DNA of 64,000 bases from DASUSH01 sp963785155 (lineage in GTDB: Bacteria; Actinomycetota; Thermoleophilia; Solirubrobacterales; 70-9), in NCBI GenBank assembly GCA_963785155.1, contig CAWAUB010000006.1, positions 124,001 through 188,000 on the forward strand. Direction: 5' to 3'. Below the pieces are notes generated by a model, which was given only the letters and a program-made list of their open reading frames with translations, was not told the DNA's origin and made no database searches. Shown piece after piece: positions 17,525 to 25,592 of this stretch (within the stretch, counting starts at the first letter, position 1; each line of letters opens with the position of its first letter). A program made the translations under genes and the position numbers.

Positions 17525-18604
17525 GTGGAGCCCTCTTTGCCCCTCCTCGCCCAGGTCTTCCCCTCAGAGCTGACGGCGCTGCGCGCCGGTGGCCTGATCA
17601 TCGCTGCCGCGATCGCGATATTTGCGATCTGGCGGCGCCGCTCGCTACGCAATGCCGACGTCCTGATCCTGCTCGTCGTCGCTGCCGGGCTCGCGTTCGT
17701 CAGCGGCACCGAGCTGACCAACACGATCCTCGAGGCCTTCTCCTTCAACGAGGGCAACGGCGAGCGGATCATCGGCATCGCCGTCTTCGCGATCTTGATT
17801 CTCTTCCTGCTCGTCCTGCGGGCGCTCTCGCAGGGCTCGCGGATCAGCCGCGAGCTCTCGGCCGCGCTCGAGGGGATCGCCTGGGAGGAGTTCCGCACCG
17901 CCGGCCTTCCGGAGCGCTTTCGAGGCAAGGTCGCGGTGGTGATCCCGGCCTACAACGAGGAGGACAACCTCGGGGTCGTGCTCGCCCGCATCCCCACCCA
18001 TTCCTGCGGGGTCGAGACGGCGATCCTCGTCGTCGACGACGGCTCGCGCGACGGCACCGGGGACGTCGCCCGCGAACACGGGGTCGCCGTCGCTCGTCAC
18101 GTGATCAACCGCGGCGGCGGGGCCGCGCTTCGCACCGGCTACCGCCTGATGTCCGACTCGAAGGCGGAGGTCGTCGTCACCCTCGACGCCGACGGCCAGC
18201 ACCTCCCCTCGGAGATGGACCGGCTGGTCGAGCCGGTCCTCTCGGGTGAGGTCGACATGGCCCACGGCTCGCGGGTGCTCGGCGAGGCGGACGACAACCA
18301 CTTCGCCCGCGAGCTCGGCATCGTCTTCTTCAACCGCCTCGTCTCCTTCATCACCCGGACGAAGGTCACCGACTGCTCGAACGGCTACCGCGCCGTCCGC
18401 GCCTCCGTACTGCCGCAGCTCGTGCTGCGCCAGGAGCAGTTCCACACCTCCGAGTTCATGATCGAGGCAATCAAGCGCGGAGTCCCCGCCCGCGAGGTCC
18501 CGGTCACCGTCGAGAAGCGCCTGCACGGGCATTCGAAGAAGCCGGCGGTCGTCCGCTACGGGCTCGGCTTCGCCAACGCGATCGTGCGCACATGGCTTCG
18601 CTGA
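17525..18604 (+). CDS. DUF2304-glycosyltransferase family 2 fusion
   Basis: A 359-residue protein from GTG 17525. The first 110 residues hold three hydrophobic segments of the DUF2304 type (GLAFVSGTELTNTILEAFSF, GIAVFAILILFLLVLRA). Residues from about 140 are a dolichyl-phosphate-mannose-synthase-like GT2 domain: AVVIPAYNEEDNLGVVL, LVVDDGSRDGTGDVA, TLDADGQHLPSEM and SNGYRAVRASVLPQL. DUF2304 proteins usually sit next to such transferases as separate genes. Here they are one chain. The predicted role is transfer of a sugar to or from polyprenyl phosphate for cell-wall glycans. It overlaps the next gene by 13 bp. Confidence 0.86.
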   Translation: MEPSLPLLAQVFPSELTALRAGGLIIAAAIAIFAIWRRRSLRNADVLILLVVAAGLAFVSGTELTNTILEAFSFNEGNGERIIGIAVFAILILFLLVLRALSQGSRISRELSAALEGIAWEEFRTAGLPERFRGKVAVVIPAYNEEDNLGVVLARIPTHSCGVETAILVVDDGSRDGTGDVAREHGVAVARHVINRGGGAALRTGYRLMSDSKAEVVVTLDADGQHLPSEMDRLVEPVLSGEVDMAHGSRVLGEADDNHFARELGIVFFNRLVSFITRTKVTDCSNGYRAVRASVLPQLVLRQEQFHTSEFMIEAIKRGVPAREVPVTVEKRLHGHSKKPAVVRYGLGFANAIVRTWLR

Positions 18605-19323
18605 GCCGGATCGCGGCCGCCGTTGCCGCCGCGGCGCTCTTGCTTTCCGGCTGCAGCTTCGGCACCGACGACCCCGCCGAGACGATCGACGACTTCCGCA
18701 ACGCGGTCAGCTCCGGCGACGTCCCCGCGGCATGCGAGGAGATCGTGCCCGACGCGCAGGTCTACTTCTACCCGCAGTCCGTGGTCGAGGACGGGGTCGT
18801 CGTCGGCTACTCGAGCGGCTGCACGAACCCGAGCAAGGTCCTACTCGGCGAGGAGGCCAAGCTGGCCGCGTCGGGGACGAAGGTGATCTCGTCCGAGACC
18901 AACGGCGACACGGCCGAGGTCAAAACGGAGACCAGGACCGGGGCGCCGTTGACCTTCTCCCTTGTCCGGATCGACGAACGGTGGCGGCTGAAGGCTCCGG
19001 CCGAGCTGCTCGCGGACCTCGACAGCTCGGCGAAGGCGGCGGCCCGCCGCGCGCAGACCGCGATGGAGTCCTACGCCGCCGACGAAGGCGGATACATCGG
19101 CGTCGATCCGACGGCGCTGCGCGATCTCGACCCGGGCCTGAACGACGTGCTCCTGAGCACAGCGAGTGGCGGCGGGCAGACGTATGACGTCGGCGTCACC
19201 TCTCCCTCGGGGACCGAGTTCACGATCTCGCGCGAGGCGGATGGGGCGATCGTCTCCCGCTGCGACAAGCCCGAGATCGGCGGCTGCGCACCCGGCGGCA
19301 TCTGGGCCGAGTTGGCGCCCTAG
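18592..19323 (+). CDS. Exported lipoprotein of unknown function
   Basis: 243 residues with a clear lipobox (ALLLSGC, lipid-bearing Cys near residue 21). The N-terminal part (TIDDFRNAVSSGDVPAACEE) resembles small NTF2-like domains of actinobacterial lipoproteins. A second part includes a YAADEGGYIGVDPTALRDL stretch seen in pilin-like or pseudopilin-like secreted proteins. No catalytic motif is seen. It overlaps the glycosyltransferase gene by 13 bp and so is co-translated with it. Confidence 0.8.
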   Translation: MASLSRIAAAVAAAALLLSGCSFGTDDPAETIDDFRNAVSSGDVPAACEEIVPDAQVYFYPQSVVEDGVVVGYSSGCTNPSKVLLGEEAKLAASGTKVISSETNGDTAEVKTETRTGAPLTFSLVRIDERWRLKAPAELLADLDSSAKAAARRAQTAMESYAADEGGYIGVDPTALRDLDPGLNDVLLSTASGGGQTYDVGVTSPSGTEFTISREADGAIVSRCDKPEIGGCAPGGIWAELAP

Positions 19324-19365
19324 GGCGCGGCGAAACATCCGATCCGCGTTCGGGTTTCAGCTGGT

Positions 19366-21132
19366 GTGAGGGGAAGACTCGCCGCAGTACCGGTGCTCGC
19401 GCTGACGATCGCCCTGGCAGCCGCGCTCACGGACGGTGAACGGGCGGGCGCGGGGATCAAGGGGGGCGAGGAGCCCGAGCGGCCGAACGTCGTCGTCCTG
19501 ATGACCGACGACCAGACCGTCGAATCGCTCCGGGTGATGCCGCAAACCCAGCGGTTGATCGCGGACGAGGGTGTTTCCTTCGCGAACAACTTCGCCTCCA
19601 ACCCGCTCTGCTGCCCATCCCGCTCCACCTATCTGACGGGCCAGTACGCGCACAACCACGGCGTCCTTCGCAACGGCGACCCGAACGGTGGCTTCTCGGC
19701 GCTCGACGGCACCTCGACGCTGCCGGTCTGGCTGCAATCGGCCGGCTACTACACCGCCCACATCGGCAAGTACCTGAACGGGTACGGCCGCACGGTGCCG
19801 ACTGAGGTCCCGCCGGGCTGGAGCGAGTGGCGCGGTTCTGTCGACCCCTCCACCTACCGGATGCACGGCTACACGCTGAACGAGAACGGCGCCCTGACGA
19901 CCTACGGCGAGGAGACGATCGAGGACCCGGCGACCTACCAGACCGACGTGTACGGGCAGAAGGCCGCCGAGCTGATCGGGCGGCGCGCGCCGAAGCGCAA
20001 GCCGTTCTTCCTCTCCATCGCGCCGCTCGCGCCGCACGGCGAGGGCGGGCTCGAGGACGACGACGGCCCGGGCCCGCGCGCGGCGCCCCGCCACGAGGGC
20101 GCCTTCGCCGCCGAGGTGCTCCCCCGGCCCCCTTCGTTCAACGAGGCCGACGTCTCCGACAAGCCGGAGGCAATCCGCAACCTGAACTCGATCGGGAACA
20201 ACCCCGCGGCCAACCTCGAGGAGCGCTACCGGGACCGGCTCGAGAGCCTGCTGGCCGTCGACGACATGGTCGCCACGGTCGTCGACTCCCTGCGCCGCTC
20301 CGGCGAGCTCGACGACACGCTCTTCCTGTTCACCGCCGACAACGGGTTCCTGCTCGGCGAGCACCGGATCCGCGCTCGCAAGCAGTACCTCTACGAGGAG
20401 TCGATCCGGGTGCCGCTCATCGTGCGCGGGCCCGGCGTGCCGCGGGGCGTGACGCGCTCGCAGCCCGTAGCCAACATCGACCTCGCGTCCACCGTCCTCG
20501 ACTACGCCGGCGCCGACCCCGGACGGACCCAGGACGGCCACTCACTCCGGGAGATCGCCGCCGATCCTCACCTCGAGCCGGGTCGCGCGATCCTGATCGA
20601 GAACTGGTGCGGCTCCGGTGAGGCCTGCTTCGACCCGCTCATCCCGCGCTACCAGGCCGTGCGAACGGACCGCTACCTGTACGCCGAATACCCGAACGGC
20701 GAGGCTGAGCTCTACGACCTCCCCGTCGATCCCTACGAACTGGAGAGCAAGCACGCCGATCCGGCCTACACGGAGGTGAGGGGCGCGCTCTCCCGCCTCC
20801 TCGGCCGGCTCAAGGCATGCGCCGGGGAGGCCTGCCGGTCGACGCCGCGGCTGAAGCTGGACCTCACGGTCGACACGAAGCGCTTGGACGGCAGGCGCTG
20901 CACCTCGAAGGCGATCGGGATTGAACTGCAGGGCGCCGATGCCGATGAGGCCATCTCGGCGGAGCTGTTCGCCGACGGCAGGCGCGTCGGCGCCGATCCC
21001 TCTCCCCCGGTCTCGGCATCCCTTGCGCCCGGGCGGCTCGACCGGGGCGGCGGCACGGACCTGCGCGTGAACGCCACCGTCCTCGACGGGCGAATCGAGA
21101 GCCTCGACGAGAAGCTCCCGCGGCGCTGCTGA
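19366..21132 (+). CDS. Secreted sulfatase
   Basis: 588-residue type I sulfatase from GTG 19366 with a signal peptide. Seen: the calcium-binding VVVLMTDDQ (Asp48, Asp49) and the formylglycine site CCPSRSTYLTG, where Cys82 in C-x-P-S-R is converted by a formylglycine-generating enzyme. Further motifs are GKYLNGYG, SIAPLAPHG and TADNGFLLGEHRI, with the conserved Asp-Asn. Sulfate-ester substrates cannot be told from sequence; the family includes glycan and choline sulfatases. No maturase gene lies nearby. Confidence 0.9.
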   Translation: MRGRLAAVPVLALTIALAAALTDGERAGAGIKGGEEPERPNVVVLMTDDQTVESLRVMPQTQRLIADEGVSFANNFASNPLCCPSRSTYLTGQYAHNHGVLRNGDPNGGFSALDGTSTLPVWLQSAGYYTAHIGKYLNGYGRTVPTEVPPGWSEWRGSVDPSTYRMHGYTLNENGALTTYGEETIEDPATYQTDVYGQKAAELIGRRAPKRKPFFLSIAPLAPHGEGGLEDDDGPGPRAAPRHEGAFAAEVLPRPPSFNEADVSDKPEAIRNLNSIGNNPAANLEERYRDRLESLLAVDDMVATVVDSLRRSGELDDTLFLFTADNGFLLGEHRIRARKQYLYEESIRVPLIVRGPGVPRGVTRSQPVANIDLASTVLDYAGADPGRTQDGHSLREIAADPHLEPGRAILIENWCGSGEACFDPLIPRYQAVRTDRYLYAEYPNGEAELYDLPVDPYELESKHADPAYTEVRGALSRLLGRLKACAGEACRSTPRLKLDLTVDTKRLDGRRCTSKAIGIELQGADADEAISAELFADGRRVGADPSPPVSASLAPGRLDRGGGTDLRVNATVLDGRIESLDEKLPRRC

Positions 21133-21177
21133 CCGGCACCCGGCGCCGCCGGGTCCCGCCGTGATTACGCTTCGCGC

Positions 21178-22629
21178 GTGGCAACGGCAACTGAGGTTCA
21201 ATCGCTCACTGAGCGCTCCGGGCTCGAACTGGCCGCGGCGATCCGTCGCGGGGACGTCAGCTCGCGGGAGGTCGTCGGCGCCCACGTCGAGCGCCTGCGC
21301 GCCATCGGCCCGCGCCTGAACGCGGTCGCGGTGCCGCGGTTCGAGGAGGCGCTCGAAGAGGCCGAGGAGGCCGACGCACGGATCGCTGCCGCTGCCGACG
21401 ACGAGGAGCTGCCGCCGTACCTGGGCGTGCCGTGCACGATCAAGGAGGCGATCTCGGTCGCCGGGATGCCGAACTCCACGGGCCTGATCGAGCGCCGCGA
21501 CTTCCGCTGTGAGGAGACGGCTCCGGTCGCCGAGCGGCTGCTCGGCGCCGGCGCGATCCTGATGGGGCTCACGAATACGTCCGAGCTCTGCATGTGGCCG
21601 GAGAGCGGCAACCGCGTCTACGGCCGGACCCGGAATCCGTATGACCCTGCCCGGACCGCCGGCGGCTCATCGGGCGGCGAGGGCACCGCGATCGGCTCCG
21701 GAGGCTCGCCGCTGGGCCTGGGCTCGGACGTCGGCGGCTCGATCCGCACCCCGGCCTTCTTCTGCGGAATCTTTGGCCACAAGCCGACGCCTGGCCTCGT
21801 CCCCAACGCGCTCTCGTACCCCGAGGCCGACGGCTCGGCGGCGGAGCGGCTTCTCTGCACCGGGCCGATGTGCCGGCGGGCGGAGGACCTGATGCCGATG
21901 CTGCGCATCGTCTCCGGGCCGGACCCGCGCGACGACTACGCCCGGGAGATGACCCTCGGCGACCCGGCCGAGGTCTCGATCGAGGGACTGGACGTCAAGA
22001 TCGGCGAGGAGACCTCGATCTTTCCGATCTCGCACGAGCTGCGGGAGGCGCGGGACCAGGCAGGCGCCGCGCTGGAGAGCGCCGGCGCGCGCCTGAGCCG
22101 CGTCCCGATCCGCTCGATGCGTCGCGCGTACGCGCTCTTTGTGACCGCCCTGAACGACGGCGAGTCCTCGATCGCGAAGATGCTCTCCGACGCCGGCTGC
22201 GAGCCTTTGACGCTGCGGGGGATCCTGAGGCCGGGCGGTCCGCACACGCCGCCGACCAAGCTGCTTGCGGCGCTGGAGTGGCTGGCGAAAATCGAACCCG
22301 AGGGAGTCACCCGGCGCACGATCGCCGCGGGGCACGCCTTCGCTCGCGAGGTCGCCGACATCGTGGGAGACGGCGTCCTACTTCACCCGCCCCACCCGCG
22401 CGTCGCACCTCGGCACAACGGGATCCTGCTGCGGCCGTTCTCGATCTCACCCGTCGTCGTCTTCAACCTCGCGGCGCTGCCGGTGACGCAGGTCCCCCTC
22501 GGTCTCAACCCGGCCGGGCTGCCGCTCGGCACGCAGGTGGTCGCAGGCGCCGGACGCGATCACGTCTCGATCGCCGTTGCGCTTGAGCTCGAGCGCGCCT
22601 TCGGCGGCTGGGCCCCGCCCGCCCAGTAG
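21178..22629 (+). CDS. Amidase-signature family hydrolase
   Basis: 483-residue Ser-cisSer-Lys amidase from GTG 21178. Seen: catalytic Lys89 in VPCTIKEAIS, the cis-Ser region TAGGSSGGEGTAIGSGGSP (residues 161-177) and the nucleophile Ser188 in SDVGGSIRTPAFFCG. It is closer in style to fatty-acid-amide-hydrolase-like amidases than to GatA, and a separate gatA exists at 29754. The substrate is unknown. Its stop is 4 bp from the convergent zinc-ribbon gene. Confidence 0.9.
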   Translation: MATATEVQSLTERSGLELAAAIRRGDVSSREVVGAHVERLRAIGPRLNAVAVPRFEEALEEAEEADARIAAAADDEELPPYLGVPCTIKEAISVAGMPNSTGLIERRDFRCEETAPVAERLLGAGAILMGLTNTSELCMWPESGNRVYGRTRNPYDPARTAGGSSGGEGTAIGSGGSPLGLGSDVGGSIRTPAFFCGIFGHKPTPGLVPNALSYPEADGSAAERLLCTGPMCRRAEDLMPMLRIVSGPDPRDDYAREMTLGDPAEVSIEGLDVKIGEETSIFPISHELREARDQAGAALESAGARLSRVPIRSMRRAYALFVTALNDGESSIAKMLSDAGCEPLTLRGILRPGGPHTPPTKLLAALEWLAKIEPEGVTRRTIAAGHAFAREVADIVGDGVLLHPPHPRVAPRHNGILLRPFSISPVVVFNLAALPVTQVPLGLNPAGLPLGTQVVAGAGRDHVSIAVALELERAFGGWAPPAQ

Positions 22630-22633
22630 TCGC

Positions 22634-22907
22634 TTAGACCGGGTGCCGCACGTCCTCGGGGTCGGGCAGGTAGAGGTCCTCGCCGCAGGAGTTGCAGACC
22701 TGGACGTAGAGCTTGTGGACCTTCCCGCAGCGGGGGCAGCGGCGCTCCGGTTCCGCGTTCTCGAAGCGGAAGAGGAAGGCGCCGATCAGGCCGAGGAGCG
22801 GAAGCACGGTCCCGATCAGGAACCAGATGAAGAAGGAGCTGCCCTTGGCCTTGCCGACGATCCCGGTGGCGAGTCCGAAGCGAGAGCGCGATGACGACGT
22901 ACTCCAT
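22634..22907 (-). CDS. Small membrane protein with C-terminal zinc ribbon (frame broken by one base near 22878)
   Basis: Reading from ATG 22907 gives MEYVVIAL. One base later the frame continues as GLATGIVGKAKGSSFFIWFL, a second hydrophobic stretch, then CPRCGKVHKLYVQVCNSCGE, a Cys4 zinc ribbon. Removing one T from the TT at 22878-22879 gives a 90-residue protein (274 bp less one base is 91 codons). The family is common in actinobacteria and its function is unknown. No Shine-Dalgarno site is visible. Confidence 0.75.
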
Positions 22908-22977
22908 CGAATGATTATGGCCCGGCGGGACCGGACGAGGCGGCCGGGCAGTGCGTGTGGAGGATCCCGCCGGATCA

Positions 22978-24291
22978 TTATCCGACGGGCCGGTGGCTGC
23001 CGCCCCGTTCGTACACGCCGTCGCGCAGGGGGCGCGGGTGGCCGATCGAACCGACCTCGGAAACGTCACGGGCGAACGGCAGGCCGACGGTCCAGTCGGC
23101 GACCGCTCGTAGCTTGCGCACGAAGCCCGGGATCTGGCTCATGTGGTAGCTGCGGGCCAACCACCAGGCGAGGAAGCCAGAGAACTTGAAGGGGCCGAGC
23201 TTGCCCACCGCCTTGTAGCGACCGAGGTTCACGAACGAGCCCTTGTTCTTGTAGGTGAACGGGCGAACCTCGCCGTTACCGAGCTCTGCCGCGATGTTGG
23301 CGGCGGCGAGCTTGCCCTGGCGGATCGCGTGCTGCGCCGTCGGCGGAGAGGTCCCGCCCTCGGGATCCGGGACCGCAGCGGAATCGCCGGCGGCCCAGAC
23401 CGCGTCGAGCCCCTGGACCCGCAGGAACTCGTCGGTGGGCACCCGCCCGTGCTCGCCCAGGGGCAGATTCAGGGAGCGCAGACTCGGGTGTGGGGCGACG
23501 CCGGTCGTCCAGACGGTCGTTCGCGTCGGGATCACCTCCCCGGTCGAGAGCGTCGCGCTGTGAGGGCCGACCTCCTCGAGGCGGGTGCCAAGGCGGATGT
23601 CGATGCCGCGGCCGCGCAGTTCGCGGACCGCGTAGTCGGCGAGGTCGGCCGGGGTCTCCGGCAGAACGCGGTCGGCGGCCTCGACCAGGATCCAGCGCAT
23701 CCCATGCAGGCGGGCGCGCGGATAGCGGCTCATCGCGTCGGCGGCGAAGTCCTGTAGCTCGGCGAGCGCCTCGAGCCCCGCGTACCCACCGCCGACGAAG
23801 ACGTAGGTGAGCATCTCCTCGCGCCGCGCCGGATCCTCGGTGGCGTTGGCCGCCTCCAGCGTCTCGATGACGTGGTTGCGCAGCCAGATCGCGTCGGCGA
23901 GGCTCTTGAAGCCGATCGCGTGCTCGTCAAGGCCCGGCACGGGAAGGAGCCGCGAAACCGACCCGAGCGCGACGAGGAACTGGTCGTAGCGAAGCTCTTC
24001 GACCTCGTCCTCGTGGGTGGTCAGCTCGACCGTGCGCGCGCCGGGGTCGTGACCGGTGACCGCCCCGAGCCGCAGGTAGGTCCGCTTGAGGATGTCGCGC
24101 AGCGGCGTAACGACATGCCGCGGCTCGAGCGTGCCCGCCGCGGCCTCCGGGAGGAACGGCGTGTAGAGCAGGAAGTTGACGTCGTTGACGAGGACGATCC
24201 GCGTCGACTGCTTCGGCACGATCCGCTCGAGGCGCCGTGCGGCCATCGCCCCCGCAAATCCACCGCCGGCGATGACGACATTCCAGGCCAT
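22978..24291 (-). CDS. ndh: Type II NADH dehydrogenase (NDH-2)
   Basis: 437-residue single-subunit flavoprotein that passes electrons from NADH to menaquinone at the inner face of the membrane without pumping protons. Seen: the FAD-binding VVIAGGGFAGAMAARRLER, FLPEAAAGTLEPRHVVTPLR, the NADH-binding FVFVGGGYAGLEALAELQD, TVWTTGVAPHPSL and the second FAD contact VWAAGDSAAVPD, with a C-terminal amphipathic stretch. ATG 24291 follows an AATACT box by 6 nt, which suggests a leaderless transcript. The promoter is covered by a perfect palindrome. Confidence 0.92.
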   Translation of the reverse strand: MAWNVVIAGGGFAGAMAARRLERIVPKQSTRIVLVNDVNFLLYTPFLPEAAAGTLEPRHVVTPLRDILKRTYLRLGAVTGHDPGARTVELTTHEDEVEELRYDQFLVALGSVSRLLPVPGLDEHAIGFKSLADAIWLRNHVIETLEAANATEDPARREEMLTYVFVGGGYAGLEALAELQDFAADAMSRYPRARLHGMRWILVEAADRVLPETPADLADYAVRELRGRGIDIRLGTRLEEVGPHSATLSTGEVIPTRTTVWTTGVAPHPSLRSLNLPLGEHGRVPTDEFLRVQGLDAVWAAGDSAAVPDPEGGTSPPTAQHAIRQGKLAAANIAAELGNGEVRPFTYKNKGSFVNLGRYKAVGKLGPFKFSGFLAWWLARSYHMSQIPGFVRKLRAVADWTVGLPFARDVSEVGSIGHPRPLRDGVYERGGSHRPVG

Positions 24292-24305
24292 AGGTCCAGT
24301 ATTCC

Positions 24306-24334
24306 ACACTTTGTAACAACTTGTTACAAAGTGT
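24306..24334. promoter_or_regulatory. Perfect 29-bp palindromic operator upstream of ndh
   Basis: Two 14-bp arms (ACACTTTGTAACAA and TTGTTACAAAGTGT) face each other across one base. It is by far the most AT-rich short stretch in the region. It lies 15 bp before the ndh start and in the divergent gap with the dipeptidase gene, over the expected -35 area of an ndh promoter whose -10 would be AATACT. A long, perfect, nearly spacer-free dyad is typical of a dimeric TetR-, GntR- or MarR-like repressor. The regulator is not encoded nearby. Confidence 0.8.
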
Positions 24335-24389
24335 CACAGGGCACAAGGTTGCGGATCGCACCCACGGCCTGGGTTAGGGTCGCGATGCG

Positions 24390-25592
24390 TTGACGTGCGG
24401 GGACGAAAACGGTGAGGTGCCGTCGGATCTGATTGCCGACCTGCACTGCCACTACCCCATGCACGTGGTGGCGCAGGCGAAGGGCCCGTATTTCGGCCTC
24501 AAGGACAAGGCCCGGGGCTTCGCGATGCGGGTGGCCGCTCGCGCCGCGAACCACCCGTCCTTCTTCGGGGATTGGCGGGTCAGCTTCAGCGGCCTCCAGG
24601 AAGGCAAGGTGCGGTTGGTCCTCTCGGTGCTCTTATCGCCGTTTGGGGAGCTCGACCTGGAAGACCTGTTCCAACCGGATCCGGAGCACAGCTACTACGA
24701 CGCTCTGGTCAAGCAGCTGGATGCCGTGGAGGACGTCCTCGAGAAGAAGCACGGCGATAGTCACATCATCGTTCGGAACGAGGCGGACCTCAAAAGGGTT
24801 CTGCGCGGCGAGCGCATCGGCATCTGTCACGCCGTCGAGGGCGGCTTCCACCTCGGTCGCGATCCGGACGCGGTCGAGGCACGGGTGGCGGAACTGGCAC
24901 GCCGAGGGGTCGCCTACATCACCCTGGCCCACCTGATTCCCCACCGGGTGGCGGCAAACGCTCCGGCGCTCCCGTTCCTCCCGGACCACGTCTACGACCG
25001 GCTCTTCCCCCAGCGCACCGAGGGCGGGCTCACCGATGTCGGCGAGGCAGCCGTCCGCGCAATGCACGCTCACGGCGTGTTGATCGACCTCAGCCACATG
25101 CATGAGGACGCGATCGAGTCCACCCTCGCCATTCTGAAAGAGCTCGACAAGGAGACGCACCTCGCGCCGACGGCGTTTCCGGTGATCGCCACCCACGCCG
25201 GCTACCGATTCGGAAGCCAGCACTACATGCTCGCCCCCAAGACGATCAGGGGGATTGCGCGACGGGACGGAGTGATCGGCGTGATCATGGCTCAGCATCA
25301 GCTCAACGACGGTCGCCACGTGCTCGACCCGGATTCAACCGACGAGAGCCTCGAGACCGTCTTCGCCCACATCGATGCGCTCTCGCGTCAGGCCGAGGGC
25401 CGCGACCACGTCGCAATCGGATCCGACCTCGACGGCTTCATCAACCCCACGATCGCCGGGATCGAGAAGATCGAGAACCTGGCCTTGCTGCGAGAACCGC
25501 TGATCGCTCGCTACGGAGCCGCGGATGCGAAGGGAATCCTCGCCGGGAACGCCGTTCGTGTGCTCAAGAAGGCGTACGCCAGACGTGATTAG
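24390..25592 (+). CDS. Membrane dipeptidase (peptidase M19, amidohydrolase fold)
   Basis: About 400 residues. Metal-binding features of the renal-dipeptidase family are visible in order: IADLHCHYPMHV, HAVEGGFHLG, LTLAHLIPHRVAAN, IDLSHMHEDAI, IATHAGYRFG and AIGSDLDGFINP. These zinc enzymes cleave dipeptides, sometimes beta-lactams. The TTG at 24390 or the GTG at 24417 (PSDLIADLH) could be the start. The latter keeps only the conserved part. The end overlaps the next gene by 8 bp. Confidence 0.82.
   Translation: MTCGDENGEVPSDLIADLHCHYPMHVVAQAKGPYFGLKDKARGFAMRVAARAANHPSFFGDWRVSFSGLQEGKVRLVLSVLLSPFGELDLEDLFQPDPEHSYYDALVKQLDAVEDVLEKKHGDSHIIVRNEADLKRVLRGERIGICHAVEGGFHLGRDPDAVEARVAELARRGVAYITLAHLIPHRVAANAPALPFLPDHVYDRLFPQRTEGGLTDVGEAAVRAMHAHGVLIDLSHMHEDAIESTLAILKELDKETHLAPTAFPVIATHAGYRFGSQHYMLAPKTIRGIARRDGVIGVIMAQHQLNDGRHVLDPDSTDESLETVFAHIDALSRQAEGRDHVAIGSDLDGFINPTIAGIEKIENLALLREPLIARYGAADAKGILAGNAVRVLKKAYARRD

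Noticed and set aside
24306..24334. A Rex (NADH-sensing) operator at ndh
   Set aside because: The arms do not fit the TTGTGA-n6-TCACAA consensus; the centre spacing is one base instead of six.
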